Part shown: piece by piece, positions 46,070 through 58,088 of the stretch
How the letters are laid out: the number at the start of each line of letters is the position of its first letter
Numbering within the stretch: position 1 is the first letter of the stretch
Origin: Methylobacterium sp. DB0501
Lineage (GTDB): Bacteria; Pseudomonadota; Alphaproteobacteria; Rhizobiales; Beijerinckiaceae
Direction: 5' to 3'
Assembly: GCF_011043735.1 (NCBI RefSeq)
Contig: NZ_JAAKGV010000024.1
Coordinates: 53,307-117,306 of the forward strand
DNA: 64,000 nucleotides
Position numbers and translations under genes: made by a program
Notes under the pieces: generated by a model
The model's input: the letters and a program-made list of their open reading frames with translations, nothing else
What the model was told of the DNA's origin: nothing
The model's database searches: none

Positions 46070-46942
46070 TCACGCCAATTCCCGCTCCAGGGCTGCCAGG
46101 AACACCCGCAGCTTCGGCGGCGCGTAGCGCGCCGTCGGATAGAGGGCCCAGATCGACAGGTCCTGCGGCTCGGCATCGCCGAGCTCGACGCTGGCGAGGC
46201 GCCCCGCCGCCAACTCGTCCTTCACGTCCCAGTACGACAGGAGCGCGAGGCCGAGCCCGCGCCGGCAGGCCTCGTGCACCCCCTCGATGCTGCTCGACGT
46301 GAAGCGCCCCTCGATCCGCACGTTGCGGGATTGGCTGCCCGAGCGGAACGGCCAATGCGTCACGCCGGTCAGCCGCACGCAGTCGTGGGCCGCGAGGTCG
46401 GCGAGGCCGGCTGGCGCGCCCCGCGCGGCGAGGTAGGCCGGGCTCGCACAGAGCAGGCGCGGGTTGGGGGCGAGCCGCCGGGCGATCAGCCCGGAATCCC
46501 GCAAAGGCGCGATCCGGATGGCGACGTCGAACCCCTCGCCGACGATGTCGACCACCGCGTCGGACAGCTGCAGGTCGATCCGCAGGCCCGGCTGGGCGGC
46601 GAGCAGCTCCGGCATCAGCGGCACCACCACCTTGCGCCCGAAGGCGGCCGGCGCCGTCGCCCGCAGCAAGCCGGTGGCGCAGAGCTGGCCGGGGGCGAGG
46701 GCGGCGCGGGCGGCCTCCTCGGCTTCCAGCATCGCCTGGGCGTAGGGCAGCAGCGCCTCGCTCTCCGCGGTGAGCGAGACCGAGCGGGTGGTGCGGTGCA
46801 GGGGGCGGGCGCCGCAATCCCGCTCCAGGGCGGCGAGGCGGCGCGAGGCCGCCATCGGGGTCAGGCCGAGGCGGCGCGCCGCCGCCGAGAGGCTACCGGC
46901 GCCCGCCGCCGCCGCCAGCACCGCGAGGTCGCGGGTGTCCAT
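46070..46942 (-). CDS. LysR-family transcriptional regulator
   Basis: A 290-residue LysR-type regulator. The HTH region is GSLSAAARRLGLTPMAASRRLAALE near residues 17-43 and the effector domain has EGFDVAIRIAPLRDSGLIARRL. It is divergent from the Old Yellow Enzyme gene with 129 bases between the starts, so it most likely controls that reductase. The ATG at 46942 (MDTRDLAVLA) is preferred to an upstream ATG that would add a basic leader. Confidence 0.88.
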   Translation of the reverse strand: MDTRDLAVLAAAAGAGSLSAAARRLGLTPMAASRRLAALERDCGARPLHRTTRSVSLTAESEALLPYAQAMLEAEEAARAALAPGQLCATGLLRATAPAAFGRKVVVPLMPELLAAQPGLRIDLQLSDAVVDIVGEGFDVAIRIAPLRDSGLIARRLAPNPRLLCASPAYLAARGAPAGLADLAAHDCVRLTGVTHWPFRSGSQSRNVRIEGRFTSSSIEGVHEACRRGLGLALLSYWDVKDELAAGRLASVELGDAEPQDLSIWALYPTARYAPPKLRVFLAALERELA

Positions 46943-47071
46943 CGCGGGTCGTCTCCTCACAAGTCTTCGTCGATTGTAACGCTTCCCGTTAAGACGGCTC
47001 CTCCGGCCCGGCACTACACCGCCGGCGCGCGATCGGCCATCTCGGCCCCATCACGCCCGGAGAACCCACCC

Positions 47072-48187
47072 GTGTCGCTTGAAGAGCCCCTGTTTCAGCC
47101 CGTCCAGCTCGGCGCCCTGTCGCTCGCCCACCGCGTCGTGATGGCGCCGCTGACGCGCCTGCGCGCCCGCCGCCCCGGCGACGTGCCGGTCCCGCTGAAC
47201 GCGACCTATTACGGCCAGCGCGCCAGCCGCGGCGGCCTCATCATCACCGAGGCGACCGACATCGGCGAGCAGGCCCGCGGCTATCCGGGCGCGCCAGGCC
47301 TCTACAGCGAGGAGCAGATCGCCGGCTGGCGCGGCGTCACCGAGGCGATCCATGCCCGCGGCGGGCTGGTCGCGGCGCAGATCTGGCACACCGGACGCGT
47401 CTCGCATTCCTCGATGCAGCCCGGCGGCGCGGTTCCGGTCTCCTCCTCGGCCCGGCCGGTGACCGGCATGGGCCACATGGACGCGAGCTTCCGGCCGGTG
47501 CCGTTCGAGACGCCGCGGGCGCTGGAGGAATCCGAGATCCCCGGCATCGTCGCGGGCTTCGCGCAGGCCGTGCGCAACGCCCGGGCCGCCGGCTTCGACG
47601 CGGTCGAGATCCACTCGGCGAACGGCTACCTGCTCGACCAGTTCCTGCAGGACGGGGTCAACGCCCGCACCGACAGCTACGGCGGCCCGATCGCCAACCG
47701 GGCGCGGCTGCTGCTCGAGGTGGTCGATGCCGCGGCGCAGGCCTGGAGCGCCGACCGGATCGGCGTGCGGCTCTCACCCTGGGGCAGCTTCAACGCCATG
47801 CGCGACAGCGATCCCGGCGCCCTGTTCGACCACGTCGCCGCCGAGCTCGGCACACGGGGCCTCGCCTATCTCCACGTGGTCGAGCCCCGCGCCGACCAGA
47901 GCAGCGACGTCAACGCCCTCGACCCCGACGCGCCCGACGCCGCCGCACGGGTGAAGGCGGCCTTCGGCGGCAAGGTGATCTCCGCCGGCGGCTACGTGCG
48001 CGACACCGCCGACGCGGCGATCGCCGAGGGCCGGGCCGACGCCATCGCCTTCGGGCGCCTGTTCATCGCCAATCCCGATCTCGCCGAGCGCCTGCGCCGG
48101 GGCGCCCCGCTCAACCGCTACGACCGTTCGACGTTCTACGGCGGCGACGCGGGCGGCTACACCGACTACCCGGCGCTCGCGGACTAA
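47072..48187 (+). CDS. Old Yellow Enzyme-family alkene reductase
   Basis: A 371-residue FMN-dependent NADPH oxidoreductase. The N-terminal FMN loop reads RVVMAPLTRLRAR, then AAQIWHTGRVSH. The substrate/proton donor trio His181, Asn184 and Tyr186 lies in EIHSANGYLLDQFLQDGVN, followed by RTDSYGGPIANRARLLLEVV. The C-terminal FMN-phosphate region is AIAFGRLFIANPDLAERL. It reduces activated C=C bonds in enals, enones, maleimides or nitro-compounds, like NemA. The GTG at 47072 has GGAG at good distance. It is divergent from a LysR gene. Confidence 0.93.
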   Translation: MSLEEPLFQPVQLGALSLAHRVVMAPLTRLRARRPGDVPVPLNATYYGQRASRGGLIITEATDIGEQARGYPGAPGLYSEEQIAGWRGVTEAIHARGGLVAAQIWHTGRVSHSSMQPGGAVPVSSSARPVTGMGHMDASFRPVPFETPRALEESEIPGIVAGFAQAVRNARAAGFDAVEIHSANGYLLDQFLQDGVNARTDSYGGPIANRARLLLEVVDAAAQAWSADRIGVRLSPWGSFNAMRDSDPGALFDHVAAELGTRGLAYLHVVEPRADQSSDVNALDPDAPDAAARVKAAFGGKVISAGGYVRDTADAAIAEGRADAIAFGRLFIANPDLAERLRRGAPLNRYDRSTFYGGDAGGYTDYPALAD

Positions 48188-48317
48188 AAAGCCGTCGCGC
48201 CCGGCGCCGGGCGGGAGGTGCCGGGTGGACTCGTCGCCGACCGCCTTGCATTTCGTGCTGTCCCGGATTATCTCCGCGGTAACAGTTCTGTTCGTGGCTG
48301 ATGAGGCTGCGGTGCGG

Positions 48318-48347
48318 GAGTGGGTCCCTCGGGGCCCGCTCTTTTTT
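48318..48347 (+). terminator. Intrinsic terminator between the OYE gene and rimP
   Basis: A GC-rich stem (GAGTGGGTCCC with GGGCCCGCTC, one bulge and G-U pair) is followed by six T (48342-48347). It would stop transcription from the OYE gene. Because it lies only about 80 bases before the rimP ATG it could alternatively act as an attenuator inside a rimP-nusA leader. Confidence 0.7.
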
Positions 48348-48427
48348 ATTGCCGCAAGCCTCCCCGGGCGCGAGCCGAACGCCAGATTGCCTTCCCTCAC
48401 GGGACCGCTCCACGGCTCTCACGACCC

Positions 48428-49051
48428 ATGACCGACGCCCCAGACCAGAACCCGGCCGAGAAGCGCTTGATCACCGAGACCGGTGTGGCCGCCCGGGTGG
48501 CGCAGATCATCGAGCCCGCCATCGAGGGCCTCGGCTTCCGACTCGTGCGGGTGAAGGTCTCCAGCCAGAACGGCTGCACCGTGCAGATCATGGTCGAGCG
48601 GCCGGACGGCACGATGTCGGTCGACGAGTGCGAGACCGTCAGCCGCACGATCTCGCCGATCCTCGACGTCGACGACCCGATCGGCGGCGCCTACTACCTC
48701 GAGATCTCCTCGCCGGGCATCGACCGGCCGCTGGTCCGGGCCGGCGACTTCGCCCGTTGGGCCGGCTACGAGGCCAAGGTCGAGCTGGCGATGCCGCTCG
48801 ACGGCCGCAAGCGCTTCCGCGGCATCATCCGGGCGCCGCAAGGAGACACCGTCCGCATCGAGCTGCCCGACGCCAAGGAGGGCCTGCCGTCCTCCTACGA
48901 CCTGAAACTGCGCGACATCGGCGAGGCCCACCTCGTCCTCACCGACGAGCTGGTGCGCGAGTCGCTGCGGCGCGGCTCGGCCCCGCCGCAGGACGACGCC
49001 GACGATGAGGACGACGTGGACGAGGGCGCCGCCCCGCCCGTCACCCACTAA
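48428..49051 (+). CDS. rimP: Ribosome maturation factor RimP
   Basis: A 207-residue protein. RimP features are the N-terminal alpha/beta domain (IIEPAIEGLGFRLVRVKV, VQIMVERPDG, SVDECETVSRTISPILD) and the conserved YYLEISSPGIDRPL followed by an Sm-like C-terminal domain. It assists 30S assembly. An acidic tail (DDADDEDDVDEG) extends beyond the E. coli length. It is first gene of rimP-nusA-ylxR-infB-rbfA-truB. Confidence 0.95.
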   Translation: MTDAPDQNPAEKRLITETGVAARVAQIIEPAIEGLGFRLVRVKVSSQNGCTVQIMVERPDGTMSVDECETVSRTISPILDVDDPIGGAYYLEISSPGIDRPLVRAGDFARWAGYEAKVELAMPLDGRKRFRGIIRAPQGDTVRIELPDAKEGLPSSYDLKLRDIGEAHLVLTDELVRESLRRGSAPPQDDADDEDDVDEGAAPPVTH

Positions 49052-49090
49052 AGACACCGTCAGAGATCCCAACCAGGAAGGACTGAACCG

Positions 49091-50800
49091 ATGGCCGTCG
49101 TCAGCGCCAACAGGCTCGAACTCCTCCAGATCGCCGACGCGGTCGCCCGCGAGAAGGTGATCGACCGCGCCATCGTGATCGGCGCCATGGAAGAGGCGAT
49201 CGCCAAGGCCGCCCGCTCGCGCTACGGCGCCGAGACCGACGTGCATGCCGAGATCGATCCCCGCACGGGCGCGCTGCGCCTGTCGCGCCACCTCCTGGTG
49301 GTGGACGAGGTCGAGAACGATGCCCGCGAGATCGACCTCGTCGCCGCGCGCCGGCACAACCCGGCCGCCCAGGTCGGCGACGTGATCTCCGATACCCTGC
49401 CGCCGTTCGATTTCGGCCGCGTCGCCGCCCAGTCGGCCAAGCAGGTGATCGTCCAGAAGGTCCGCGAGGCCGAGCGCGAGCGCCAGTACGACGAGTACAA
49501 GGACCGCATCGGCGAGGTCGTCAACGGCCTCGTCAAGCGCGTCGAGTACGGCAACGTCATCGTCGATCTCGGCCGCGGCGAGGGCATCGTGCGCCGTGAC
49601 GAGTCGATCCCGCGCGAGACCTTTCGCCCCGGCGACCGCATCCGCGCCTACCTGTTCGACGTCCGCCACGAGGTGCGCGGGCCGCAGATCTTCCTCTCGC
49701 GCTCGCACCCGCAATTCATGGCCAAGCTCTTCGGCCAGGAAGTGCCGGAGATCTACGACGGCATCGTCGAGGTGAAGGCGGTCGCCCGCGATCCGGGCTC
49801 GCGCGCCAAGATCGCGGTGATCTCGCGCGATTCCTCGATCGACCCGGTCGGCGCCTGCGTCGGCATGCGCGGCAGCCGCGTCCAGGCGGTCGTCGGCGAG
49901 TTGCAGGGCGAGAAGATCGACATCATCCCGTGGTCGCAGGACCAGGCGACCTTCATCGTCAACGCGCTCCAGCCGGCCGAGGTGGTCAAGGTGGTGCTCG
50001 ACGAGGAGGCCGACCGCATCGAGGTGGTGGTGCCCGACGACCAGCTGTCGCTCGCCATCGGCCGGCGCGGCCAGAACGTGCGGCTCGCCTCCCAGCTCAC
50101 CGGCTGGGACATCGACATCCTGACCGAGGCCGAGGAATCGGAGCGCCGGCAGAAGGAGTTCGTCGAGCGCACCAACACCTTCATGCAGGCCCTCGACGTC
50201 GACGAGACGGTGGGCCAGCTCCTCGCCGCGGAAGGGTTCCGCTCCGTCGAGGAGATCGCCTATGTCGAGCCGACGGAACTCGCCAACATCCAGGGCCTCG
50301 ACGAAGAGACCGGCGCCGAGATCCAGGCCCGCGCGCTCGATTACCTCAACCGCATCGAGGCCGAGAACGACGCCCGCCGCATCGAGCTCGGCGTCGCGGA
50401 CGAGCTGCGCGACATCGACGGCATCACCACCCCGATGATGGTGGCCCTGGGCGAGAACGACGTGAAGAGCGTCGAGGACCTCGCCGGCTGCGCCACCGAC
50501 GACCTCGTCGGCTACACCGAAGGCCGCGGGCCCGAGGCGGTGCGCCATGCCGGCTACCTCGACGGGTTCGAGATCTCCCGCGCCGAGGCCGAGGCGATGA
50601 TCATGGCCGCCCGCGTCCATGCCGGCTGGGTCGAGGCGCCCCCGGTCGAGGAGATGCCGGAGGGCGACGAGGACCAGGATTCCGAAGTCGAGGAATCCGA
50701 GGGTGAGGACGCCGGGGCCGGGCATGCCGAGGGCGAGGAATCCGAGACCGTGCCGGTCGAGGAGGACGCCGCCGCGACGGCCGAGCGCCAGCCGACCTGA
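49091..50800 (+). CDS. nusA: Transcription termination/antitermination protein NusA
   Basis: A 569-residue NusA. It has the N-terminal RNA polymerase-binding domain (about 1-130), an S1 domain (RIGEVVNGLVKRVEYGNVIVDLG from about residue 138) and two KH domains (VGACVGMRGSRVQAVVGELQGEKIDII and LSLAIGRRGQNVRLASQLTGWDIDI). Two HhH-type acidic C-terminal repeats span about 365-510, and a very acidic tail (DEDQDSEVEESEGEDAG) ends the protein. It couples pausing, termination and translation. It follows rimP by 39 bases. Confidence 0.97.
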   Translation: MAVVSANRLELLQIADAVAREKVIDRAIVIGAMEEAIAKAARSRYGAETDVHAEIDPRTGALRLSRHLLVVDEVENDAREIDLVAARRHNPAAQVGDVISDTLPPFDFGRVAAQSAKQVIVQKVREAERERQYDEYKDRIGEVVNGLVKRVEYGNVIVDLGRGEGIVRRDESIPRETFRPGDRIRAYLFDVRHEVRGPQIFLSRSHPQFMAKLFGQEVPEIYDGIVEVKAVARDPGSRAKIAVISRDSSIDPVGACVGMRGSRVQAVVGELQGEKIDIIPWSQDQATFIVNALQPAEVVKVVLDEEADRIEVVVPDDQLSLAIGRRGQNVRLASQLTGWDIDILTEAEESERRQKEFVERTNTFMQALDVDETVGQLLAAEGFRSVEEIAYVEPTELANIQGLDEETGAEIQARALDYLNRIEAENDARRIELGVADELRDIDGITTPMMVALGENDVKSVEDLAGCATDDLVGYTEGRGPEAVRHAGYLDGFEISRAEAEAMIMAARVHAGWVEAPPVEEMPEGDEDQDSEVEESEGEDAGAGHAEGEESETVPVEEDAAATAERQPT

Positions 50801-50823
50801 GGCGGGGAGGGGAGCGTCGAGTG

Positions 50824-51576
50824 ATGAGTGCGACCATGCAGGACGACACGCAGGACGCGGATGCGCTGCCGCCGGACGTCCTCGACGCCGGCGCCGGGCG
50901 CGGCCGCGCCAACGCGGAGCGCACCTGCCTGGTCACGCGCAAGGCCGGCAACCCCGAGCGGATGATCCGCTTCGCGCTGGCTCCCGACGGCCGGGTGGTG
51001 CCGGACCTGCGCGCCCGGCTTCCCGGCCGCGGCGCCTGGGTCACGGCGACCCGGACGGCGGTCACGGAAGCGGTGAAGAGGCGGCTGTTCCAGCGCGCCT
51101 TCAAGCAGAAGGATGCCGTGGCGGCACCCGATCTCGCGGATGTGATCGAGGCGGGGTTGCGCGACGACCTGCGCCAGGGTTTTTCGCTGGCCAACAAGGC
51201 GGGCTGCGTCGTCACCGGCTTCACCAAGGTGGAGAGCGCGGTGGAGACGCCCGCCGGCGTCAAGGCCCTGGTCCATGCCAGCGACGCGAGTGCCGATGGC
51301 CGGCGCAAGCTCGCCCAGGCATTGCGGAGGCGCTACGGCGATGCCATATCGAGGATCCCGGTGATCGACGACCTGTCCGGTGAAGAATTGGACATGGCCT
51401 TGGGCCGGGATCATGTGATACACGCTGCCCTCGTCGCGGGAGCTGGCACTGCCGGCTTGCTCGCGCGTTGGCGTCGGCTCCACGTCTTTCGCGACGAGGC
51501 GACGCCGCCGGGAACGGCCGGAACGGAACCCTCGGGCTCCGACGCGGCTCTCCCGGATGCTGTCCAGGATGGTTGA
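50824..51576 (+). CDS. YlxR-like RNA-binding protein (DUF448) with L7Ae-like domain
   Basis: A 250-residue protein. The N-terminal YlxR domain has the motif ERTCLVTRKAGNPERMIRFALAPDGRVVPDL and GRGAWVTA. The middle (about 95-185: LRQGFSLANKAGCVVTGFTKVESAV, VHASDASADGRRKL) has the L7Ae/L30e-like fold seen in alphaproteobacterial versions. A low-complexity tail ends it. It likely binds RNA in connection with the NusA/IF-2 operon. A GTG three bases upstream (50821) is an alternative start; GGAGGGGAG lies just before both. Confidence 0.88.
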   Translation: MSATMQDDTQDADALPPDVLDAGAGRGRANAERTCLVTRKAGNPERMIRFALAPDGRVVPDLRARLPGRGAWVTATRTAVTEAVKRRLFQRAFKQKDAVAAPDLADVIEAGLRDDLRQGFSLANKAGCVVTGFTKVESAVETPAGVKALVHASDASADGRRKLAQALRRRYGDAISRIPVIDDLSGEELDMALGRDHVIHAALVAGAGTAGLLARWRRLHVFRDEATPPGTAGTEPSGSDAALPDAVQDG

Positions 51577-51730
51577 CCCATCGTTGCGGACCGGTCCCCC
51601 GGAGGCCGGTGGTTGAGTGAATCGAATGGGATCGGCCCGGTTGGCGGGTGCGCTCCCGGGAATACGATGGGAGGCGGCCGCCGGGAGGCCGGGTCCCGGG
51701 ACGGATGAGAACCCCCAGGGTCTGAACTGA

Positions 51731-54763
<3,033 letters not shown>

Positions 54764-54822
54764 CGGCGATCCCGCTGCCATCGGCCGTTCGCCGCCATGG
54801 CGGCGGCCCATAGAGACGACCG

Positions 54823-54852
54823 CGAGCCCGGGACGCCAGCGTCCCGGGCTCG
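54823..54852. terminator. 13-bp hairpin between infB and rbfA
   Basis: A perfect stem CGAGCCCGGGACG with a 4-base loop (CCAG) follows the infB stop by about 60 bases. There is no T-run, so within this operon it is more likely an RNA-stability or partial-termination element than a full stop. Confidence 0.5.
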
Positions 54853-54944
54853 TCGGTTCACGATGCAGCCGTGAGGGCCCCAGACGGCCGCGAGGCCGTG
54901 GCGGGACGAGACGCCCCGCGGCCCGGTCCGAGCCCGGAGAGACG

Positions 54945-55355
54945 ATGGTGCGCAAACCCCAGGAATCCACCGGCCCGTCGCAGCGCCAGCAGCGCGTGGC
55001 CGAACTCGTGCGGCACGCCCTCGCCGAGGTGCTGAGCCGCGGCGACATCCAGGACCCGGTGCTGAGCCAGCACGTGATCACCGTGCCGGAGGTGCGGATG
55101 TCCCCCGACCTCAAGCTCGCCACGGCTTACGTCATGCCGCTCGGCGGCCAGGACGAGCGCCCGGTGATCGAGGCGCTGGAACGCAACAAGAAGGTCCTGC
55201 GCCAGGAGGTCGCCCGGCGGGTGGCGCTGAAATTCGCTCCCGACCTGCGCTTCCGCCGCGACGAGACCTTCGACGAGGCGGCGCGCATCGACGCGCTCCT
55301 GCGCAGCGACAAGGTCCAGCGCGACCTCGGGTCCGAGCCGGACGCCGAGGAGTAG
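54945..55355 (+). CDS. rbfA: Ribosome-binding factor A
   Basis: A 136-residue RbfA. The KH-like fold is evident: SQRQQRVAELVRHALAEVLSRGDIQDP, VTVPEV-like ITVPEVRMSPDLKLATAYVMPLGG, and LRFRRDETFDEAARIDALL at the C-terminus. It is a late 30S maturation factor acting on 16S helix 1. The ATG at 54945 follows CGGAGAG. The acidic C-terminal end is short. Confidence 0.95.
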   Translation: MVRKPQESTGPSQRQQRVAELVRHALAEVLSRGDIQDPVLSQHVITVPEVRMSPDLKLATAYVMPLGGQDERPVIEALERNKKVLRQEVARRVALKFAPDLRFRRDETFDEAARIDALLRSDKVQRDLGSEPDAEE

Positions 55356-55475
55356 GACGTCACCCGGGCCGGCGAACCGGCGCCCGGGTCGAGGACTTGA
55401 ATTCCATCACAGGTCGGCACGGACCAACGCGGGCCTGCGTCCCGCGGCCGCAGCCGTTCGAGAACGGACACGACG

Positions 55476-56513
55476 ATGACGATGCACGAGGACCAGCCCG
55501 CAGAGCCCGCGCCGCAGGCGACCCGCCCCGCCCGCGAGGGTCGCGACGGAGCCCCGCGTCAGGACCGGCCGCGCGGCCGCGGCCGCCCGCCGGGCGACCG
55601 GCCCAAGCGCCGCGAGATCAGCGGCTGGGTGATCCTCGACAAGGGCGTCGGCATGACCTCGACCCACGCGGTCGCGGCGGTCAAGCGCGCGCTGAACGCC
55701 AAGAAGGCCGGCCACGCCGGCACCCTCGACCCGCTCGCCTCCGGCATCCTGCCGATCGCGCTCGGCGAGGCGACGAAGACCGTGCCTTTCGTGATGGACG
55801 GCCGCAAGGCCTACGTCTTCGCGGTGACCTGGGGCGTCGAGACCGACACCGACGACGCCGAAGGCCGCCCGGTCGCGACGTCCGACGACCGCCCCACCCA
55901 GGAGCAGGTCGAGGCGATGCTGCCGCGCTTCGTCGGCGCGATCGAGCAGGTGCCGCCGCGCTACTCGGCGATCAAGATCCAGGGCGAGCGCGCCTACGAC
56001 CTCGCCCGCGACGGCGAGGTGGTGGAACTCGTCGCCCGCCCGGTGCAGATCGACCGGCTGGCGGTCGTCGCCCACACCCCCGAGCGCACGGTGATCGAGG
56101 CCGAGTGCGGCAAGGGCACCTATGTTCGCGCCATCGCCCGCGACCTCGGCCGGGTGCTCGGCTGCTACGGCCACGTCTCGGCCCTGCGCCGCACCCGCGT
56201 CGGCCCCTTCACCGAGGATCAGTCCTGCACCGTCGCGGCGCTCGAGGCCGCCGAGGCCGAGGCCAATGCCGCGGTCCTGCGCCCGGTCGAGACGGCGCTC
56301 GACGCCGTGCCGCACGTCCCGGTCTCCCGCGACATGGCGATGCGGCTGATGCGCGGCCAGCCGGTGATCCTGCGCGGCCGCGACGCGCCGACCGAGGGCA
56401 AGGCCTACGCGACCTGCGGCGGCGTGCTGGTGGCGGTCGGCGACGTGGAGCGCGGCGAACTGGTGCCGCACCGCGTCTTCCACCTCGGCGGCACCGCCCC
56501 GCGCAACGGCTGA
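55476..56513 (+). CDS. truB: tRNA pseudouridine(55) synthase TruB
   Basis: A 345-residue enzyme. A low-complexity N-terminal extension of about 45 residues precedes SGWVILDKGVGMTSTHAV. The catalytic Asp85 lies in AGHAGTLDPLASG; VPPRYSAIKIQGERAYDLAR and GTYVRAIARDLG complete the fold. It makes Psi55 in the T-loop of tRNAs. The start is uncertain between ATG 55476 and ATG 55482 as no strong ribosome-binding site is present. Confidence 0.95.
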   Translation: MTMHEDQPAEPAPQATRPAREGRDGAPRQDRPRGRGRPPGDRPKRREISGWVILDKGVGMTSTHAVAAVKRALNAKKAGHAGTLDPLASGILPIALGEATKTVPFVMDGRKAYVFAVTWGVETDTDDAEGRPVATSDDRPTQEQVEAMLPRFVGAIEQVPPRYSAIKIQGERAYDLARDGEVVELVARPVQIDRLAVVAHTPERTVIEAECGKGTYVRAIARDLGRVLGCYGHVSALRRTRVGPFTEDQSCTVAALEAAEAEANAAVLRPVETALDAVPHVPVSRDMAMRLMRGQPVILRGRDAPTEGKAYATCGGVLVAVGDVERGELVPHRVFHLGGTAPRNG

Positions 56514-56527
56514 CGAGGGAGCGGGCG

Positions 56528-56953
56528 ATGACCGACGATCCGGCGAGCGATCCGCGGGTGCTGTGGAGCGAGGACGTGCTGCGCTACCGCGACACGGACG
56601 CCAACGGCCACGTCAACAACGCGGTCTTCGCCGCCTTCTGCGAGAGCGGGCGGGTGCAGTTCTTCGCCAGCCGCCTGACCCCGCTGCTCTCCCCCGACAC
56701 CTTCTTCGTCATCGCCCGCTTCGTCATCGATTACCGGGCCGAGCTGCACTATCCGGGCCGAATCCGCACCGCGACCTGGCTCGCCCGCGCCGGCCGCACC
56801 TCGCTGGGCTTCCGCCACCGGGTCCTCACCGGGGACGTGGTGGCGGGCGAGGCCGAGTCGGTCTGCGTGCTCCTGGACAAGGCGACGCGGCGGCCGGTGC
56901 CGCTCGGGGCGGCCGGGGACGAGGCGGCGCGGCTGGTGGTCGAGGTGGGGTGA
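56528..56953 (+). CDS. Acyl-CoA thioesterase, 4HBT/hotdog type
   Basis: A 141-residue hotdog-fold thioesterase. LRYRDTDANGHVNNAVFAAFCESGR has the catalytic Asp of the 4-hydroxybenzoyl-CoA thioesterase/YbgC-FadM group, and FVIARFVIDYRAELHYPGRI follows. It hydrolyses an acyl-CoA; the substrate is unknown. It starts 14 bases after truB and is the last gene of this plus-strand run. Confidence 0.88.
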   Translation: MTDDPASDPRVLWSEDVLRYRDTDANGHVNNAVFAAFCESGRVQFFASRLTPLLSPDTFFVIARFVIDYRAELHYPGRIRTATWLARAGRTSLGFRHRVLTGDVVAGEAESVCVLLDKATRRPVPLGAAGDEAARLVVEVG

Positions 56954-57040
56954 ATGTCCGCTTCCCTTGCGGCGGCGTGCCTCGCCGCGTAGGTCTGGGG
57001 CGGTTCCTCCACCTCGTCGAGGTTCGCCGCGACCATCAGG

Positions 57041-57964
57041 ATGGTGCGTGCCGTGCAGCTGCGGGCCCTGATCTACTTCAACGAGCTCGCCCGGCACGGC
57101 TCGATGCGGCGGGCGGCGGAAAAGCTCGGCATTGCGCCGACCGCGATCAGCCGGCAGATCGAGAACCTCGAATACCATTTCGGTGCGCCGCTGGTGGAGC
57201 GCGACCCGACCGGGATCCGCCTCACCGCCGCCGGCGAGCTGCTCGCTGCGCGCTCGGCCCGGACCCTGCGCGAGCTCGACCACGTCCGCACCCTGATCGA
57301 CGACCTCAAGGGCCTGCGGGCCGGGCGGGTCACCGTCTATGCCAGCGGGGCGGCGGCCTCCGGCCTGCTGGTGCCGGCGCTGGCCGAGTTCTCCGTGACC
57401 TATCCGGAGGTGCGCTTCGAGGTGGTGGTGGCGAGCGTCGGCCGGACCATGCAGGCGCTGGCGGACGGCGAGGCGGATCTCGCCGTGACCCTGTTCACGC
57501 CGCCGCGGGCCGAGACGGTCCTGCGCTGCCGCGTGCCGGTCGACCACGCCGCCGTGATGGCACCCGACCATCCCCTCGCCGACCGCCTGCAGATCGACCC
57601 GCGCGACCTTCTCGCCCATCCGGTGGCGGTGCCGGACGCCGCGTTCGGGGTGCGTCAGGCCCTCGACGCGCAGATGCGGGAGGCCGGCCTCCCCGCCCTC
57701 GATCCGGTCTTCACCACCAGCGCCCTCGAGGTCCAGCTGGAGCTGGCCCGAAGCGGCCGGGCGGTGCTGGTGCTGCCGTCCTTCAGCGTGCGGCGCGACG
57801 CGGCCGCCGGGGCGCTGGTGGCGCGGCCGTTCCGGGACCTGCGCATCCGCACCCATCTCGACCTGTCGCACCTGCGCGACCGGCCGCTCTCCTTCGCCGC
57901 CGCCAAGCTGGCGGCGGTTCTCGAGCACCACATGCCGGTTTTCTGCGCAGAGGCCGAGGTGTAG
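57041..57964 (+). CDS. LysR-family transcriptional regulator
   Basis: A 307-residue LysR-type regulator. The HTH region is HGSMRRAAEKLGIAPTAISRQIENLE (about residues 20-45), then a CysB/CbbR-like effector domain (VTVYASGAAASGLLVPALAEFSVTYPEVRFE). It lies 124 bases upstream of the dpp-like operon on the same strand, so it may regulate peptide or nickel uptake genes. The ATG at 57041 gives a short leader; the nearby GTG 57047 is possible. Confidence 0.85.
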   Translation: MVRAVQLRALIYFNELARHGSMRRAAEKLGIAPTAISRQIENLEYHFGAPLVERDPTGIRLTAAGELLAARSARTLRELDHVRTLIDDLKGLRAGRVTVYASGAAASGLLVPALAEFSVTYPEVRFEVVVASVGRTMQALADGEADLAVTLFTPPRAETVLRCRVPVDHAAVMAPDHPLADRLQIDPRDLLAHPVAVPDAAFGVRQALDAQMREAGLPALDPVFTTSALEVQLELARSGRAVLVLPSFSVRRDAAAGALVARPFRDLRIRTHLDLSHLRDRPLSFAAAKLAAVLEHHMPVFCAEAEV

Positions 57965-58088
57965 CGGTTTCGGCTACGGGGTGCGCACCAGATCGCTGTT
58001 GCGGCCACACCAAAAATCCTGATTTCCTAGCGGCATCACCGAGCCGCACGACAGAGGCGGCCGGCCCAACGCCAATCCGAGGGGTTCC

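Noticed and set aside
48230..48320. A tRNA or other stable RNA upstream of rimP, as in E. coli metY-rimP
   Set aside because: No cloverleaf or TTCGA-type T-loop could be found on either strand.
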